Source of the DNA: Bisbaumannia sp015645095
GTDB taxonomy: Bacteria; Pseudomonadota; Gammaproteobacteria; Pseudomonadales; Halomonadaceae
Direction of reading: 5' to 3'
Assembly: GCA_036871055.1 (NCBI GenBank)
Contig: CP141893.1
Coordinates: forward strand, 1,736,001 to 1,800,000
DNA length: 64,000 bases
Shown: positions 49,860 to 63,196 of the stretch, in pieces
Numbering within the stretch: position 1 is the first letter of the stretch
Layout of the letters: every line of letters begins with the position of its first letter
Translations under genes and position numbers: made by a program
Notes under the pieces: model-generated
The model's input: only the letters and a program-made list of their open reading frames with translations
Told to the model about the DNA's origin: nothing
Databases searched by the model: none

Positions 49860-51212
49860 ATGTCCCCCTCCAATGCCCTGCTCCAGGCCCCCCTGGCTGC
49901 CACCCTGATTCGCCAGACCCTGCCGGTGATCGGCGGCATGCTGGCCATGCTTACCTTCAACCTGGTCGACGCCTGGTTTATCGCCCGATTGGGCACCGAG
50001 CCCCTGGCGGCGGTGGCCTTTACCTTCCCGGTGAGCTTTGCCGTGGTCAGCCTGGCCATCGGGCTGGGCATCGGTACCTCGGCGGTGGTGGGACGGCTGA
50101 TGGGGCGTGGCGAGCGAGCCCTGGTGGCCCGGCGTGGCACCGATGCCATCCTGCTGGCCGCCCTGGCCGGGGGCCTGGTGACCCTGTGGGGGCTGCCCAG
50201 CATCGAGGTGCTGTTCGGGACGCTCGGAGCCGATGCCGCCCTGATGCCGTATATCCACGCCTATATGGGCGTCTGGTACTGGGGGGCGGCCCTGCTGATC
50301 GTGCCTCGGGTGATCAACAGCGTTCTGCGGGCCCAGGGCAACACCCTGGCCCAGGGCGTGGCGATGGCCCTGGCGGCGCTGCTCAATGCCTTGCTCGACT
50401 ACCTGCTGATTTTCGGCATCGGCCCCTTTCCCGCCCTGGGGGTGGCCGGCGCGGCCCTGGCCAGTCTGCTGAGCTGGGGGGCCATGACCCTGGGGTTGCT
50501 CGCCTATCCTCCCCTGCGGCGGTGCCTGTCACTGCGTGACCTGGGACTCTCCCGGGTGTGGGAGTCCTGGCGGGCCCTGGGGCGGATCGCCGTCCCGGCC
50601 GCCATCACCAGCCTCTTCACGCCCCTGGCCATGGCGCTGGTAACGCGCATCGTCGCCGACCAGGGCCATCATGCCGTGGCCGCCTTCGGCGTCGGTACCC
50701 GGGTCGATGCCATCGCTCAGATCGTCGTGCTGGCGCTCTCCATGACCCTCTCGCCGCTGGTCAGCCAGAACCTGGGGGCCGAGCAGCCCGGGCGGGCCTG
50801 GCGGGCGATCCGTGGCTGCTTCGTCTTCGTGCTGGCCTGGCAACTGCTGGTCTGGGGCCTGCTGCAGCTCGTGGCGCCCTGGCTGACCGGCGGCTATGCC
50901 GACGAGCCGGCGGTGGGGGAGGTCCTGCGTACCTTCCTGTGGCTGGTGCCCCTGGGGTTGGGTGCCCAGGGCGTGGTGATCCTCAGTGTCTCTTCGTTGA
51001 ATGCCATGCACCGGCCCCGGGCCGCCATGGGCCTCTCCCTGATACGCCTCTTCGGGCTCTTCGTGCCCCTGGCCTGGCTGGGCGGCCAGTTGGCCGGTCC
51101 CGTCGGTATCTTCACCGGCATGCTGGTCGCCAACCTGGCCATCGGGCTGATCGCCTGGTGGCGGCTGTGTCGCATCTGGCGACGGCGGCATGGGGGAGAG
51201 TCCTGGCGTTGA
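49860..51212 (+). CDS. MATE family efflux transporter
   Basis: A 450-residue membrane protein with about 12 spans in two related halves (the second begins near residue 240). Typical segments are LPVIGGMLAMLTFNLVDAWF, LGTEPLAAVAFTFPV, VINSVLRAQGNTLAQG and FGVGTRVDAIAQI. MATE pumps use Na+ or H+ to export cationic drugs or metabolites. Na+ coupling would suit a halophile but is not shown. It stands alone between two acyl-CoA units. Confidence 0.9.
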   Translation: MSPSNALLQAPLAATLIRQTLPVIGGMLAMLTFNLVDAWFIARLGTEPLAAVAFTFPVSFAVVSLAIGLGIGTSAVVGRLMGRGERALVARRGTDAILLAALAGGLVTLWGLPSIEVLFGTLGADAALMPYIHAYMGVWYWGAALLIVPRVINSVLRAQGNTLAQGVAMALAALLNALLDYLLIFGIGPFPALGVAGAALASLLSWGAMTLGLLAYPPLRRCLSLRDLGLSRVWESWRALGRIAVPAAITSLFTPLAMALVTRIVADQGHHAVAAFGVGTRVDAIAQIVVLALSMTLSPLVSQNLGAEQPGRAWRAIRGCFVFVLAWQLLVWGLLQLVAPWLTGGYADEPAVGEVLRTFLWLVPLGLGAQGVVILSVSSLNAMHRPRAAMGLSLIRLFGLFVPLAWLGGQLAGPVGIFTGMLVANLAIGLIAWWRLCRIWRRRHGGESWR

Positions 51213-51302
51213 GAGGCGAGGGCCATTTGGGCTGGTGACCGGCGCGAGAGTGATCTACATTGATATGGAATGTCGATATTTTACTCTTGTGTGGAGATCA
51301 TC

Positions 51303-52481
<1,179 letters not shown>

Positions 52482-52507
52482 TTCCCATCCCGGCAAGGAG
52501 AACGCCC

Positions 52508-53707
52508 ATGGCCGCTCCCCTGGAAGGACGCCTGGTGCTGGATCTGTCGCGGGTGTTGGCCGGCCCCTGGGCCGGTCAGCTGCTGGCGGATCTCGGTGCC
52601 CGGGTGATCAAGGTCGAACATCCCGAGCATGGCGACGACACCCGTGGCTGGGGGCCGCCCTGGCTGGAGGGGGCCGGTCCCCGGGAGGCCGCCTACTACC
52701 TCTGCGCCAATCGCGGCAAGCAGTCCCTGGCCCTCGACCTCTCACGCCCCGAGGGCCAGGCCCTGGTGCGCGAGCTGGCCGGGCGCGCCGATATCCTGCT
52801 GGAGAACTTCAAGGTCGGGGGCCTGGCCGCCTATGGCCTCGACTATGCCAGCCTCCAGGCGCTCAACCCGGGCTTGATTGGCTGCTCCATCACCGGCTTC
52901 GGCCAGGATGGCCCCTACGCCCGCCGCGCCGGCTACGACTTCATGATCCAGGCCCTGGGGGGGCTGATGAGCCTCACCGGCGAGCTCGACGGCATGCCGA
53001 TGAAGACCGGGGTGGCGATCACCGACGTGATGACCGGGCTCTATGCGGCGGTGGGGGTGCTGGCGGCCCTGGACGAGCGCGGCCGCACCGGCGTGGGGCG
53101 GCATATCGACGTGGCCCTGCTCGATGTGCAGGTGGCGACCCTGGCCAACCAGGCCCTCAACGCCCTGGTCGGCGGCCAGGATCCTCGGCGTCACGGCAAT
53201 GCCCACCCGAATATCGTGCCTTACCAGGCCTTCGCCTGCGCCGATGGTCACCTGGTGTTGACCGTGGGCAACGACACCCAGTTTGCGCGGCTGGCGCGCC
53301 TGCTGGGGCGGCATGAGTGGGCGGAAGACGCGCGCTTCGCCACCAATGCGGCCCGGGTCGTTCACCGGGAGCGACTGGTACCGGCCATCGCCGAGCTCCT
53401 CGAGGGGCGCCCCCGGGACGCCTGGTTGGCCGACTTCGAGGCCCACGCCATTCCCGCCGGGCCCATCAATACCCTGAGCCAGGCCTTCGCCGATCCCCAG
53501 GTGCGCCACCGGGGCCTGCTGCGTCGCTTCGAGCGCGACGGTGGCGAGGTGCCCCAGGTGGCCTGTCCGCTGTTCTTCGACGGGCGCTCGGCCACCGCCG
53601 AGGCGCCGCCCCCGGCCCTCGGCGAGCACAGCGAGGCGTTGCTCGCCGAGCTGGGGCTCGCACCGGAGCAGATCACCCGGCTGCGCCGCGAGGGGGTAAT
53701 CCGTTAA
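52508..53707 (+). CDS. Class III CoA-transferase (CaiB/BaiF family), probably glutarate CoA-transferase
   Basis: A 399-residue family III CoA-transferase. It has VLDLSRVLAGPWAGQLLADL, GARVIKVEHPEHGDDTRGWG, SITGFGQDGPYARRAGYD and the catalytic Asp in VAITDVMTGLYAAVG. Immediate linkage to gcdH suggests use of succinyl-CoA to activate glutarate, as in the SUGCT enzyme of mitochondria. This is inference from context. The last four bases overlap the convergent ppsR gene. Confidence 0.88.
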   Translation: MAAPLEGRLVLDLSRVLAGPWAGQLLADLGARVIKVEHPEHGDDTRGWGPPWLEGAGPREAAYYLCANRGKQSLALDLSRPEGQALVRELAGRADILLENFKVGGLAAYGLDYASLQALNPGLIGCSITGFGQDGPYARRAGYDFMIQALGGLMSLTGELDGMPMKTGVAITDVMTGLYAAVGVLAALDERGRTGVGRHIDVALLDVQVATLANQALNALVGGQDPRRHGNAHPNIVPYQAFACADGHLVLTVGNDTQFARLARLLGRHEWAEDARFATNAARVVHRERLVPAIAELLEGRPRDAWLADFEAHAIPAGPINTLSQAFADPQVRHRGLLRRFERDGGEVPQVACPLFFDGRSATAEAPPPALGEHSEALLAELGLAPEQITRLRREGVIR

Positions 53708-54537
53708 CGAGGCGAGAAGCGCCGCTGCAAGCCGGTCTCGGCGATCATCCGGGTGGAGATCTCCTCGATGGAGAAGCGGGTGGTGTCGATATAGGGGATA
53801 TGCATCTGCCGGTAGAGGGCCTCGGCCTGCTGGACCTCCTGGGTGCACTGGTCGATGGAGCAGTAGCGACTGTTGGGACGCCGCTCGCTGCGGATCGCCG
53901 ACAGGCGCCGCGGGTCGATGGTCAGGCCGAACAGCTTGTGGCGATGGGGGGCCAGGGAGCGGGGCAGCTTGAGGGTGCCATCCTCGTCCTGATCGTCCTC
54001 GGTGAGCGGATAGTTGGCGGCACGAATGCCGAACTGCAGGGCCAGGTAGAGGGAGGTGGGGGTCTTGCCGCAGCGCGAGACGCCGACCAGGATGACGTCG
54101 GCCTTGTCGTACTGGTGGGTGCGGGCGCCGTCGTCGTTGTCCAGGGCGAAGTGCACCGAATCGATGCGATTCATGTAGACGGCGTCATGGCCGATGGCGT
54201 GGGTGCGTCCCACCGTGTAGGTGGAGTGGGTGGCCAGCTCCTCCTCCAGGGGCGCCAGGAAGGTGGAGAAGATGTCCACCTTGAAACCGGGGGCGGTGCT
54301 GATGATGCTGCGAATCTCCGTATCGACGATGGTGTCGATGACGATGGGCTCCTCGCCATCGCGCACCGCCGCCGCCTCGATCACCGCCACCAGGGAGCGG
54401 GCCTTGTCGGGACTGTCGATATAGGGCTTGGTGACCATGCGGATCTCGACGTTCTCGAACTGGGCCAGCAGGCTGCGGCCCAGGGTCTCGGCGGTGATGC
54501 CGGTGCCGTCGGAGATAAAGAAGGCGGTACGGGGCAT
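53704..54537 (-). CDS. ppsR: PEP synthase regulatory protein (kinase/pyrophosphorylase)
   Basis: A 277-residue DUF299 protein that phosphorylates a Thr of PEP synthase with ADP and dephosphorylates it with Pi. It starts TAFFISDGTGITAETLGRSL, and the nucleotide-binding loop reads GVSRCGKTPTSLYLA. DVILVG and FGLTIDPRRLSAIR are also typical. It is divergent from ppsA, its target; the 211-base gap holds both promoters and a CTTCGC/GCGAAG inverted repeat. Confidence 0.94.
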   Translation of the reverse strand: MPRTAFFISDGTGITAETLGRSLLAQFENVEIRMVTKPYIDSPDKARSLVAVIEAAAVRDGEEPIVIDTIVDTEIRSIISTAPGFKVDIFSTFLAPLEEELATHSTYTVGRTHAIGHDAVYMNRIDSVHFALDNDDGARTHQYDKADVILVGVSRCGKTPTSLYLALQFGIRAANYPLTEDDQDEDGTLKLPRSLAPHRHKLFGLTIDPRRLSAIRSERRPNSRYCSIDQCTQEVQQAEALYRQMHIPYIDTTRFSIEEISTRMIAETGLQRRFSPR

Positions 54538-54748
54538 GTCGGGGTCTCATGGCGGACAGTTGACCCGATTGTCCCGGCTCGCGGCGCCGGCGGCAACTAC
54601 AGGAATCGCCGAAAAAGGGCGGTTGTTGTAAAAAACCTTCAGTGACTTCGCTGTTAGACCAATGGCGAAGGGAGGCCGGCGTTGGTAGGGTGGGGCCCTC
54701 TAGTCAAGGTGCCCGCTATCCGGGCGTCGCAAGGAACAAGGGGGTCGC

Positions 54749-57121
<2,373 letters not shown>

Positions 57122-57151
57122 GCCTCACCGCCCCGATGCGTCGGGCACCCC

Positions 57152-57186
57152 AAGAGGCCCGGGCGACCCTGTCGCCCGGGCCTCTT
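57152..57186 (+). terminator. Hairpin terminator after ppsA
   Basis: A 16-bp perfect stem (AAGAGGCCCGGGCGAC with its complement) closes a CCT loop 30 bases after the ppsA stop. No T-run follows. Confidence 0.7.
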
Positions 57187-57271
57187 CGCGTCGAGCTGGC
57201 CCTGTATCACCCTGGGCTGCTCGATCCGACTATGCTGAGACTCTGTCCGTTCTGATACAAGGAGTGTTGTG

Positions 57272-59074
57272 ATGGTCCCGCGTCTTTCCCTCCTGGCGCC
57301 GACGGCGCTGGTGCTGGCCCTGGGGGGCCTGCCTGCCGCCCAGGCTTTCCAGTACGACCTGCCCGCCATTGCCCCCGAGGTGGCCTCCGAGACCGCCGAG
57401 AAGCCCGGTTGGGCCACCCAGCGTTTCGCGGTGGCCGCGGCCAACCCCCTGGCCACCGATGCCGGTTACCAGGTGTTGAGCGCCGGCGGCTCCGCCCTCG
57501 ATGCCGCCATCGCCGTGCAGATGGTCCTGACCCTGGTGGAACCCCAGTCCAGCGGCATCGGCGGCGGCGCCTTCCTGGTCCACCATGACGGCGAGGCGGT
57601 GGCGGCCTATGACGGCCGCGAGACCGCTCCTGCTGCCGTGGACGAGACCCTCTTCCTGGACGAGGCCGGCGAGCCCCTGGCCTTTATGGAGGCCGCCGCC
57701 AGCGGCCTCTCGGTGGGGGCGCCCGGCACCGTGGCGATGCTCGAGCTGGCCCATGCCGAGCACGGCCGGCTGCCCTGGGCCACGCTTTTTGAGCCCGCCA
57801 TCGCCCTGGCGGAGCAGGGCTTCCCGGTCAGCCAGCGCCTGCATGCCAGCCTGGCGGCGGAGCAGCCCCTGCGTCATGACCCCCTGGCCGGCCCCTTCTA
57901 CTACCCCGGCGGCGAGCCGCTGGCGGTGGGCGAGACCCTGCGCAATCCGGCCCTGGCGGCCATCCTGCGCGAACTCGCCGAGCAGGGTGCCGCCGCCCTG
58001 CGTGAGGGACCCATCGCCGAGGATCTGGTGGCCCGGGTCCAGGGGCATGGCGAGCGCCCCGGCAGCCTCACTCTCGACGACCTGGCCGGCTACGAGGCCC
58101 GCCAGCGGGAGGCGCTGTGCAGCCCCTGGCGGAGTTATCGGGTCTGCGGCTTCCCGCCGCCGTCCTCCGGTCACCTGACGCTGATGCAGATCCTCGGCCT
58201 GCTCGAGCAGCTTCCCGAGGTGGCGGCCCTGGATGAGGACGGCGTCCCCAGCGAACCCTGGCTGCATCAGTTCCTCGAGGCCTCGCGGCTGGCCTTCGCC
58301 GATCGGGGCAGATACATCGCCGACCCGGATTTCGTCGATGCCCCCGGCGGTGACTGGTCGCTGATGCTCGCCCCGGACTACCTGGCGGAGCGTGCCGGAT
58401 TGCTTAGCGAGACGAGCCTGGGCAGCGGCGGCGCCGAGCCGGGCCACCCCGGTGAGCTCACCGTCGCCTGGGCGGTACAGCCCGATCAGCCGGAGTATGG
58501 CACCAGCCATATCAGCATCATCGATGAGCAGGGCAACGCCCTGGCCATGACCACCACCATCGAGGCCGCCTTCGGTTCGCGGATCCTCGCCGATGGTGGG
58601 ACGGGGCTCGCCGGTGGCTACCTGCTCAACAACGAGCTCACCGACTTCTCCTTCACCCCGTCCGATGCGGCAGGCACGCCCATCGCCAACCGGGTGGAGC
58701 CGGGCAAGCGGCCCCGTTCCAGCATGAGCCCGACCCTGGTCTTCGATGCCGAGAGCGGCGAGCTGGTGGCGAGTCTCGGCTCCCCCGGGGGCGCCGCCAT
58801 TATCCACTACACCGCCAAGGCGCTGGTGGCCATGCTCGACTGGAGCCTGGATGCCCAGCAGGCCCTGAACCTGCCCCATGCCATTACCCTGGGCGGGCCG
58901 GCTTTCCTGGAGGAGGGACGCTTCCCCGAGGCGACCCTGGAGGGGCTCGCCGAGCGGGGCCACGAGGTGAGCGAGCGGGAACTGGTCAGTGGCCTGCAGG
59001 CGATCCAGGTGACGGAGACGGGCTTCTTCGGGGGGGCCGATCCCCGTCGGGAAGGCATCGTGATGGGGGATTGA
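57272..59074 (+). CDS. ggt: Gamma-glutamyltransferase
   Basis: A 600-residue periplasmic Ntn-hydrolase that cleaves glutathione and transfers gamma-glutamyl groups. A signal peptide ends near AAQAFQYD. The large-subunit part contains DAAIAVQMVLTLVEPQSSGIG. Self-cleavage creates the nucleophile Thr in YGTSHISIIDEQGNALAMTT; further on KRPRSSMSPTLVF and GSPGGAAI are typical. ATG at 57272 has AAGGAG seven bases upstream; a GTG three bases before it is less likely. The gene abuts the convergent GDPD gene with no gap. Confidence 0.94.
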   Translation: MVPRLSLLAPTALVLALGGLPAAQAFQYDLPAIAPEVASETAEKPGWATQRFAVAAANPLATDAGYQVLSAGGSALDAAIAVQMVLTLVEPQSSGIGGGAFLVHHDGEAVAAYDGRETAPAAVDETLFLDEAGEPLAFMEAAASGLSVGAPGTVAMLELAHAEHGRLPWATLFEPAIALAEQGFPVSQRLHASLAAEQPLRHDPLAGPFYYPGGEPLAVGETLRNPALAAILRELAEQGAAALREGPIAEDLVARVQGHGERPGSLTLDDLAGYEARQREALCSPWRSYRVCGFPPPSSGHLTLMQILGLLEQLPEVAALDEDGVPSEPWLHQFLEASRLAFADRGRYIADPDFVDAPGGDWSLMLAPDYLAERAGLLSETSLGSGGAEPGHPGELTVAWAVQPDQPEYGTSHISIIDEQGNALAMTTTIEAAFGSRILADGGTGLAGGYLLNNELTDFSFTPSDAAGTPIANRVEPGKRPRSSMSPTLVFDAESGELVASLGSPGGAAIIHYTAKALVAMLDWSLDAQQALNLPHAITLGGPAFLEEGRFPEATLEGLAERGHEVSERELVSGLQAIQVTETGFFGGADPRREGIVMGD

Positions 59075-60949
59075 TTAGCTGCGTAGCCAGTTACGCAGCT
59101 TGATCAGCAGCAGCTCGCCGTCGCTGAGTTCGCGGCGCTCGGCCAGCAGGGTCGCCAGCAGGTCGGGGCGGTCGGTGATGATGGCGTCCACCCCCAGGTC
59201 GATCAGCTGCGACATCCGCGCCGGGTCATTGACCGTCCAGGCGTGGATCTCGTAGCCGTGGCCGCGGGCCAGGCGCACCTCCGCCTGGCTGATGCGATTG
59301 TGGCGCAGCCCCAGGGCGGCAAACCCCTGGCGCTCCAGGGTGCCGGGCAGGATCAGCTGGGCCAGCAGCGTGACGCGCAGCTCGGGCGCCCGCGCGGCGA
59401 TGGCGCCCATCAGGGCCGGCGAGAGGGTCGCCAGGCGGGTCTCTGCCATGATCTCCGGATCGCCACAGGCCGCGGCCGCCTCGAGGGTGGCGGCGTCGTC
59501 ATGGCAGCGGCGCCGCGCCTCGGCCTCGTCTTCGAGGGCTGTCAGTACCGCCTCCATCAGAGCCAGCTCCCGCCCGGGATCGGGCTTGAGGTCGATCATC
59601 AGGGCGCCCCGACCGCGGACCGTGGCCAGGGCCTCCTCCAGGGTGGCGATGGGCAGCCCCACGTAGGCGTCACCGAACCAGCCCCCTAGATCGAAGCTCA
59701 GAAGCTCCTCGAGGCTCAGCTCGCCGACCCGGCGGGGATCGCCGGCCAGACGCTGCAGGGTCTGGTCATGGTAGAGCACCACTCGCTCGTCGGCGGTCAG
59801 GCGCACGTCCAGCTCCACATAGTCGCTGCCATCGGCGATCGCTCGCTCGATGGCCGGCAGGCTGTTCTCCGGGGCGGCCATCGAGCTGCCCCGATGGGCG
59901 ATGATCGCCACCTCGTCATGCAGCTCGACCCGGTTGAGGATCAGGGTGGCCTGCACCGCCAGGGCCAGGACCACCGCCACTTCCAGGGCCCAGGCCAGGC
60001 GTTCCGGATGGGCGCCGGGGCGCGGCAGGCGGAGGCGCTCGCGGCTCAGGCGCAGGAAGAGGGCGACCGAGAGCAGGCTATTGGCGGCCAGGCCCAGGAA
60101 GGTCAGGGCCAGGGTCAGCAGCAGGTAGCCCGCCAGGTAGAGCAGCATGGCCGGTACCAGCAGCGCCGGTCGTTCCGGCAGCCAGGCCACCAGAGGCGTG
60201 GCGATCAGGTCATAGGCCCAGGTGCTCAGCGGCGGCAAGGCCAGGATCAGACCCAGCAGGGCGAGCAGCACCAGGGCGATGCGCCCCAGATGGCCGCGGG
60301 TCAGCGACCAACTGCGCGCCAGGGCACGGCGGGGCCTGTCATCCTCCAGGATCAGGGCCGGCAGGGCCAGGCTCCAGCGCAGATAGAGTCCTGCGGCCAG
60401 GACCGCCCAGGTCAGGGTCGGTAACAGGGCGCTGGCGACGAAGGCCCAGAGTGCCGGGGGCCGGGTACGCTGCACATAGTAGGGGTCGAGCTCGCCGAGG
60501 AAGTGGCCATAGAGGAGCGCCACCGCCAGGGCGAAGGGGGCCAGCAACAGCAGATGGGTGCCGACCTGCAGGGTGGCCAGCCCCGCCAGGCGTGGCAACC
60601 GCCATAGCACCCTGCCGAGGGCGTCGAAGGCACGCCGGTAGCGATTGCCATGGGCGCTCGCCGCCACCAGGATCATCCCGGCCTGTTGCAAGTAGAGGAC
60701 CAGGAAGGTCAGGGCCAGGGTGGCCAGCAGCCAGAGGCCACCGGTGGGGGTCAGCAGCACGCCGGCCAGGTCGGCGGTGGCGATCACCGGGCGACCCAGG
60801 CGCCCCAGCAGGGTCGCCAGGCTCCAGGCGATGGCCGGCAGCAGCACCAGGGAGGCGAGCAGGGTAAAGGCGAGGTGATAGGCGAGCAGGGGGCGCCAGT
60901 GATCGACCAGCGCGCGCAGCACATCCTTGGCGAGGGAGTGAATCCGCAT
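59075..60949 (-). CDS. Membrane-anchored glycerophosphodiester phosphodiesterase
   Basis: A 624-residue two-part protein. Residues 1 to about 335 form a membrane domain with seven or eight spans of the GDPD-membrane type. The rest is a GDPD catalytic domain with IIAHRGSSMAAPENSLPAIE, DYVELDVRLTADERVVLYHD and, near the end, YEIHAWTVNDPARM. It hydrolyses glycerophosphodiesters to glycerol-3-phosphate and an alcohol. The membrane part may deliver lipid-derived substrates; its exact role is unknown. Confidence 0.9.
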   Translation of the reverse strand: MRIHSLAKDVLRALVDHWRPLLAYHLAFTLLASLVLLPAIAWSLATLLGRLGRPVIATADLAGVLLTPTGGLWLLATLALTFLVLYLQQAGMILVAASAHGNRYRRAFDALGRVLWRLPRLAGLATLQVGTHLLLLAPFALAVALLYGHFLGELDPYYVQRTRPPALWAFVASALLPTLTWAVLAAGLYLRWSLALPALILEDDRPRRALARSWSLTRGHLGRIALVLLALLGLILALPPLSTWAYDLIATPLVAWLPERPALLVPAMLLYLAGYLLLTLALTFLGLAANSLLSVALFLRLSRERLRLPRPGAHPERLAWALEVAVVLALAVQATLILNRVELHDEVAIIAHRGSSMAAPENSLPAIERAIADGSDYVELDVRLTADERVVLYHDQTLQRLAGDPRRVGELSLEELLSFDLGGWFGDAYVGLPIATLEEALATVRGRGALMIDLKPDPGRELALMEAVLTALEDEAEARRRCHDDAATLEAAAACGDPEIMAETRLATLSPALMGAIAARAPELRVTLLAQLILPGTLERQGFAALGLRHNRISQAEVRLARGHGYEIHAWTVNDPARMSQLIDLGVDAIITDRPDLLATLLAERRELSDGELLLIKLRNWLRS

Positions 60950-61160
60950 AGGGCCTCATTAGCGCCATGATGTCCCGAGCCTGCCATCGAGTGGCCGCGT
61001 TTGGCAATGCCGACGGTCGACGATGGCTAAGCCGTTTCGGCCGGAGAGGGTAGTGATCCTTCGCTATAAAATTAGTGATTAATTCTGGTTTTTTATTCTT
61101 CGGTGGTCGTTATACCATGCGCGCTTCGTATTTCTAGACAATCCGAACAGGCGGAGCCTT

Positions 61161-62420
61161 ATGACGAAGCGCATGTTGAGCAGTATCGGCGTCCAGGTGG
61201 TGATCGCCATGCTGGTGGGGGCCCTGGTGGGGGCGCTGATGGGGGAGTCGGCGGCGATCTTCGCCCCCCTGGGCAGCCTCTTCATTCATCTGATCATGAT
61301 GCTGGTGGTACCGCTGATCGTGGTGGCCATCGTCTCCGGGGCCGCCGGCCTCGGCGCCAGTCCGGCCGCGGGGCGTATCGGTATCGCCACCTTCGCCTTC
61401 TTTATGCTCACCTCGGCGGTGGCGGTGGCCCTGGCGCTCTTCCTGGGGGCCCTGTTCCAGCCCGGCAGTGGCCTGGAACTGGGGGCCGTGGAGGCGATGT
61501 TCTCCACCGAGTATGCCGATCGCGGCGAGGTGCCCGGGGTCTTCGCCACCCTGCTGGGGATGATTCCCACCAATGTCTTCGCCGCCCTTGGCGACGGCAA
61601 TATCCTGCAGATCCTGGTGTTCTGCCTGTTCCTGGGCCTGGCCCTTTCGCGCCTCGATAGCGAGCGGACCGCGCCGCTGATGAATGGCCTGTCGGTGCTG
61701 ATCGACGCCCTGGTGTGGATGCTCAACATGGTGATGCGCATCGCGCCCATCGGCGTCTTTGGCCTGATGGCGGATGCGGTGGGTACCTTCGGCTTCGATG
61801 TGCTGATGCTGGTGTCGAAGCTGTTCGGCGTCTATGTGCTGGCCATCGCCCTCTACGGTTTCGTCTTCTATCCGCTGGTGGTGAAGAGCGCCACCGGGAT
61901 GCCGGTACGCCATTTCCTGGGGCGCATGAAGAAGCCCCAGGTGGTGGCCCTCTCCACCGCCTCCTCCATGGCCACCCTGCCGGTGACCCTGGACGTGGTG
62001 CATCGGGAGCTGGGGGTGTCGCGGCCCACCTCCGCCTTCGTGCTGCCCCTGGGGGCGACCATCAACATGAGCGGCAACGCCATCTACTACGGCCTGGTGG
62101 CGATGTTCTTCGCCCAGCTGTTCGGTGTGGAGCTGGGCCTGGGCGCCTACCTGGCGATCATCTTCACCGCCACCCTGGGGGCCATCGGCCAGGCCGGGGT
62201 GCCGGGCCCCTCCTTCCTGGTGGTGGCGGTACTGCTCGCCGCGGGCATTCCGGTGGAAGGGCTGCCGCTGCTGTTCGCCCTCGACCGCCTCTTCGACATG
62301 ATCCGTACCGCCCTGAATATCACCGGTGACGCCGCCTGCGCCACCGTGGTGGATCGGTTGGTGCCGGAGGCCGCCGAGGCCGACGAAGAGACGCGTCCGG
62401 TGTCGTCCCAGACCGTTTAA
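61161..62420 (+). CDS. Dicarboxylate/amino acid:cation symporter (DAACS)
   Basis: A 419-residue GltP/DctA-type symporter. It has the re-entrant serine-rich motif STASSMATLPVTLDVVHREL, the PLGATINMSGNAIYYG segment and IGQAGVPGPSFLVVA, all of the glutamate/aspartate transporter family. About eight spans and two hairpin loops are expected. Whether it carries glutamate, aspartate or C4-dicarboxylates, and with H+ or Na+, is not clear. An intrinsic terminator follows. Confidence 0.92.
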   Translation: MTKRMLSSIGVQVVIAMLVGALVGALMGESAAIFAPLGSLFIHLIMMLVVPLIVVAIVSGAAGLGASPAAGRIGIATFAFFMLTSAVAVALALFLGALFQPGSGLELGAVEAMFSTEYADRGEVPGVFATLLGMIPTNVFAALGDGNILQILVFCLFLGLALSRLDSERTAPLMNGLSVLIDALVWMLNMVMRIAPIGVFGLMADAVGTFGFDVLMLVSKLFGVYVLAIALYGFVFYPLVVKSATGMPVRHFLGRMKKPQVVALSTASSMATLPVTLDVVHRELGVSRPTSAFVLPLGATINMSGNAIYYGLVAMFFAQLFGVELGLGAYLAIIFTATLGAIGQAGVPGPSFLVVAVLLAAGIPVEGLPLLFALDRLFDMIRTALNITGDAACATVVDRLVPEAAEADEETRPVSSQTV

Positions 62421-62441
62421 GCCGCCTCGGTTCCGACCATG

Positions 62442-62476
62442 AAAAAACCGCCGCGGTCTTCCGCGGCGGTTTTTTT
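62442..62476. terminator. Bidirectional terminator between the symporter and rraA
   Basis: AAAAAACCGCCGCGG and CCGCGGCGGTTTTTT form a 15-bp stem around TCTT. T-runs follow on both strands. Confidence 0.92.
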
Positions 62477-62517
62477 GTGCTGGCCCGAGGGGGCCGGCTT
62501 CCGCTCAGGCCTGGGGC

Positions 62518-63006
62518 TCAGGCCTCCAGGGGCAGTTCGGCCTCGGCCACCAGGATGCCGTTGTTGTCGGCGTAGAGCCACTCGCCCGGGGAGAGGGTGA
62601 CCCCGGCGAAGGTGACCGGGATGTCGCGAACGCCTTCGCCACGCTTCTCGCTCTTGCGCGGATGGGCCCCAAGGGCCTGGATGCCCAGCTCGGTTTCCGC
62701 CAGCACGTCCACGTCGCGCACGCAGCCGTACATCACCACGCCGGCCCAGCCGTTGTCGGCGGCCTGCTCGGCGAGCATGTCGCCGAGCATGGCGCAGCGG
62801 CTGGAGCCGCCGGCGTCGACCACCAGTACCGCGCCCTCGCCGGGCTCGGCCACCGCCTGCTTGACCAGTGAGTTGTCCTCGAAGCACTTGACGGTGCGGA
62901 TGGGGCCGAAGAAGGCTTCCCGGCCGCCGAAATTGACGAACAGCGGATCCAGGACCCGAACCTCGGGGTGGGCGTCACAGATATCCGGGGTGACGATCTG
63001 GGGCAT
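62518..63006 (-). CDS. rraA: Ribonuclease E activity regulator RraA
   Basis: A 162-residue protein of the RraA/demethylmenaquinone methyltransferase-like fold. In E. coli it binds RNase E and inhibits mRNA decay; relatives act as HMG aldolases. Features include IVTPDICDAHPEVRVL, VLVVDAGGSSRCAMLGDMLA, GWAGVVMYGCVRDVD and LYADNNGILVA. The start MPQIVTPD is the family N terminus. It is 190 bases downstream of acnB on the same strand, with a terminator in between. Confidence 0.93.
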   Translation of the reverse strand: MPQIVTPDICDAHPEVRVLDPLFVNFGGREAFFGPIRTVKCFEDNSLVKQAVAEPGEGAVLVVDAGGSSRCAMLGDMLAEQAADNGWAGVVMYGCVRDVDVLAETELGIQALGAHPRKSEKRGEGVRDIPVTFAGVTLSPGEWLYADNNGILVAEAELPLEA

Positions 63007-63049
63007 GGGGCGTCTCCTTGCGATGAAAGTCGAAATGGCATGATGCCAA

Positions 63050-63079
63050 AGAAAAACGCCCCGCACGAGGCGGGGCGTT
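63050..63079 (-). terminator. Terminator after acnB
   Basis: On the minus strand AACGCCCCGC and GCGGGGCGTT pair around CTCGT, followed by TTTCTTTGG. It lies 118 bases after the acnB stop, so the acnB 3' UTR is long. Confidence 0.85.
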
Positions 63080-63196
63080 TCGGTCATCGGCTCGGCCTCG
63101 AGGGCGCGCGATGTTGCGAGCATCGGAGTCGATGGGGCTCCGGTGCGGGCAGGCCTCGGCCTCCACGGCACCGGAGTCGCTTTCCGGGCGGGGGCC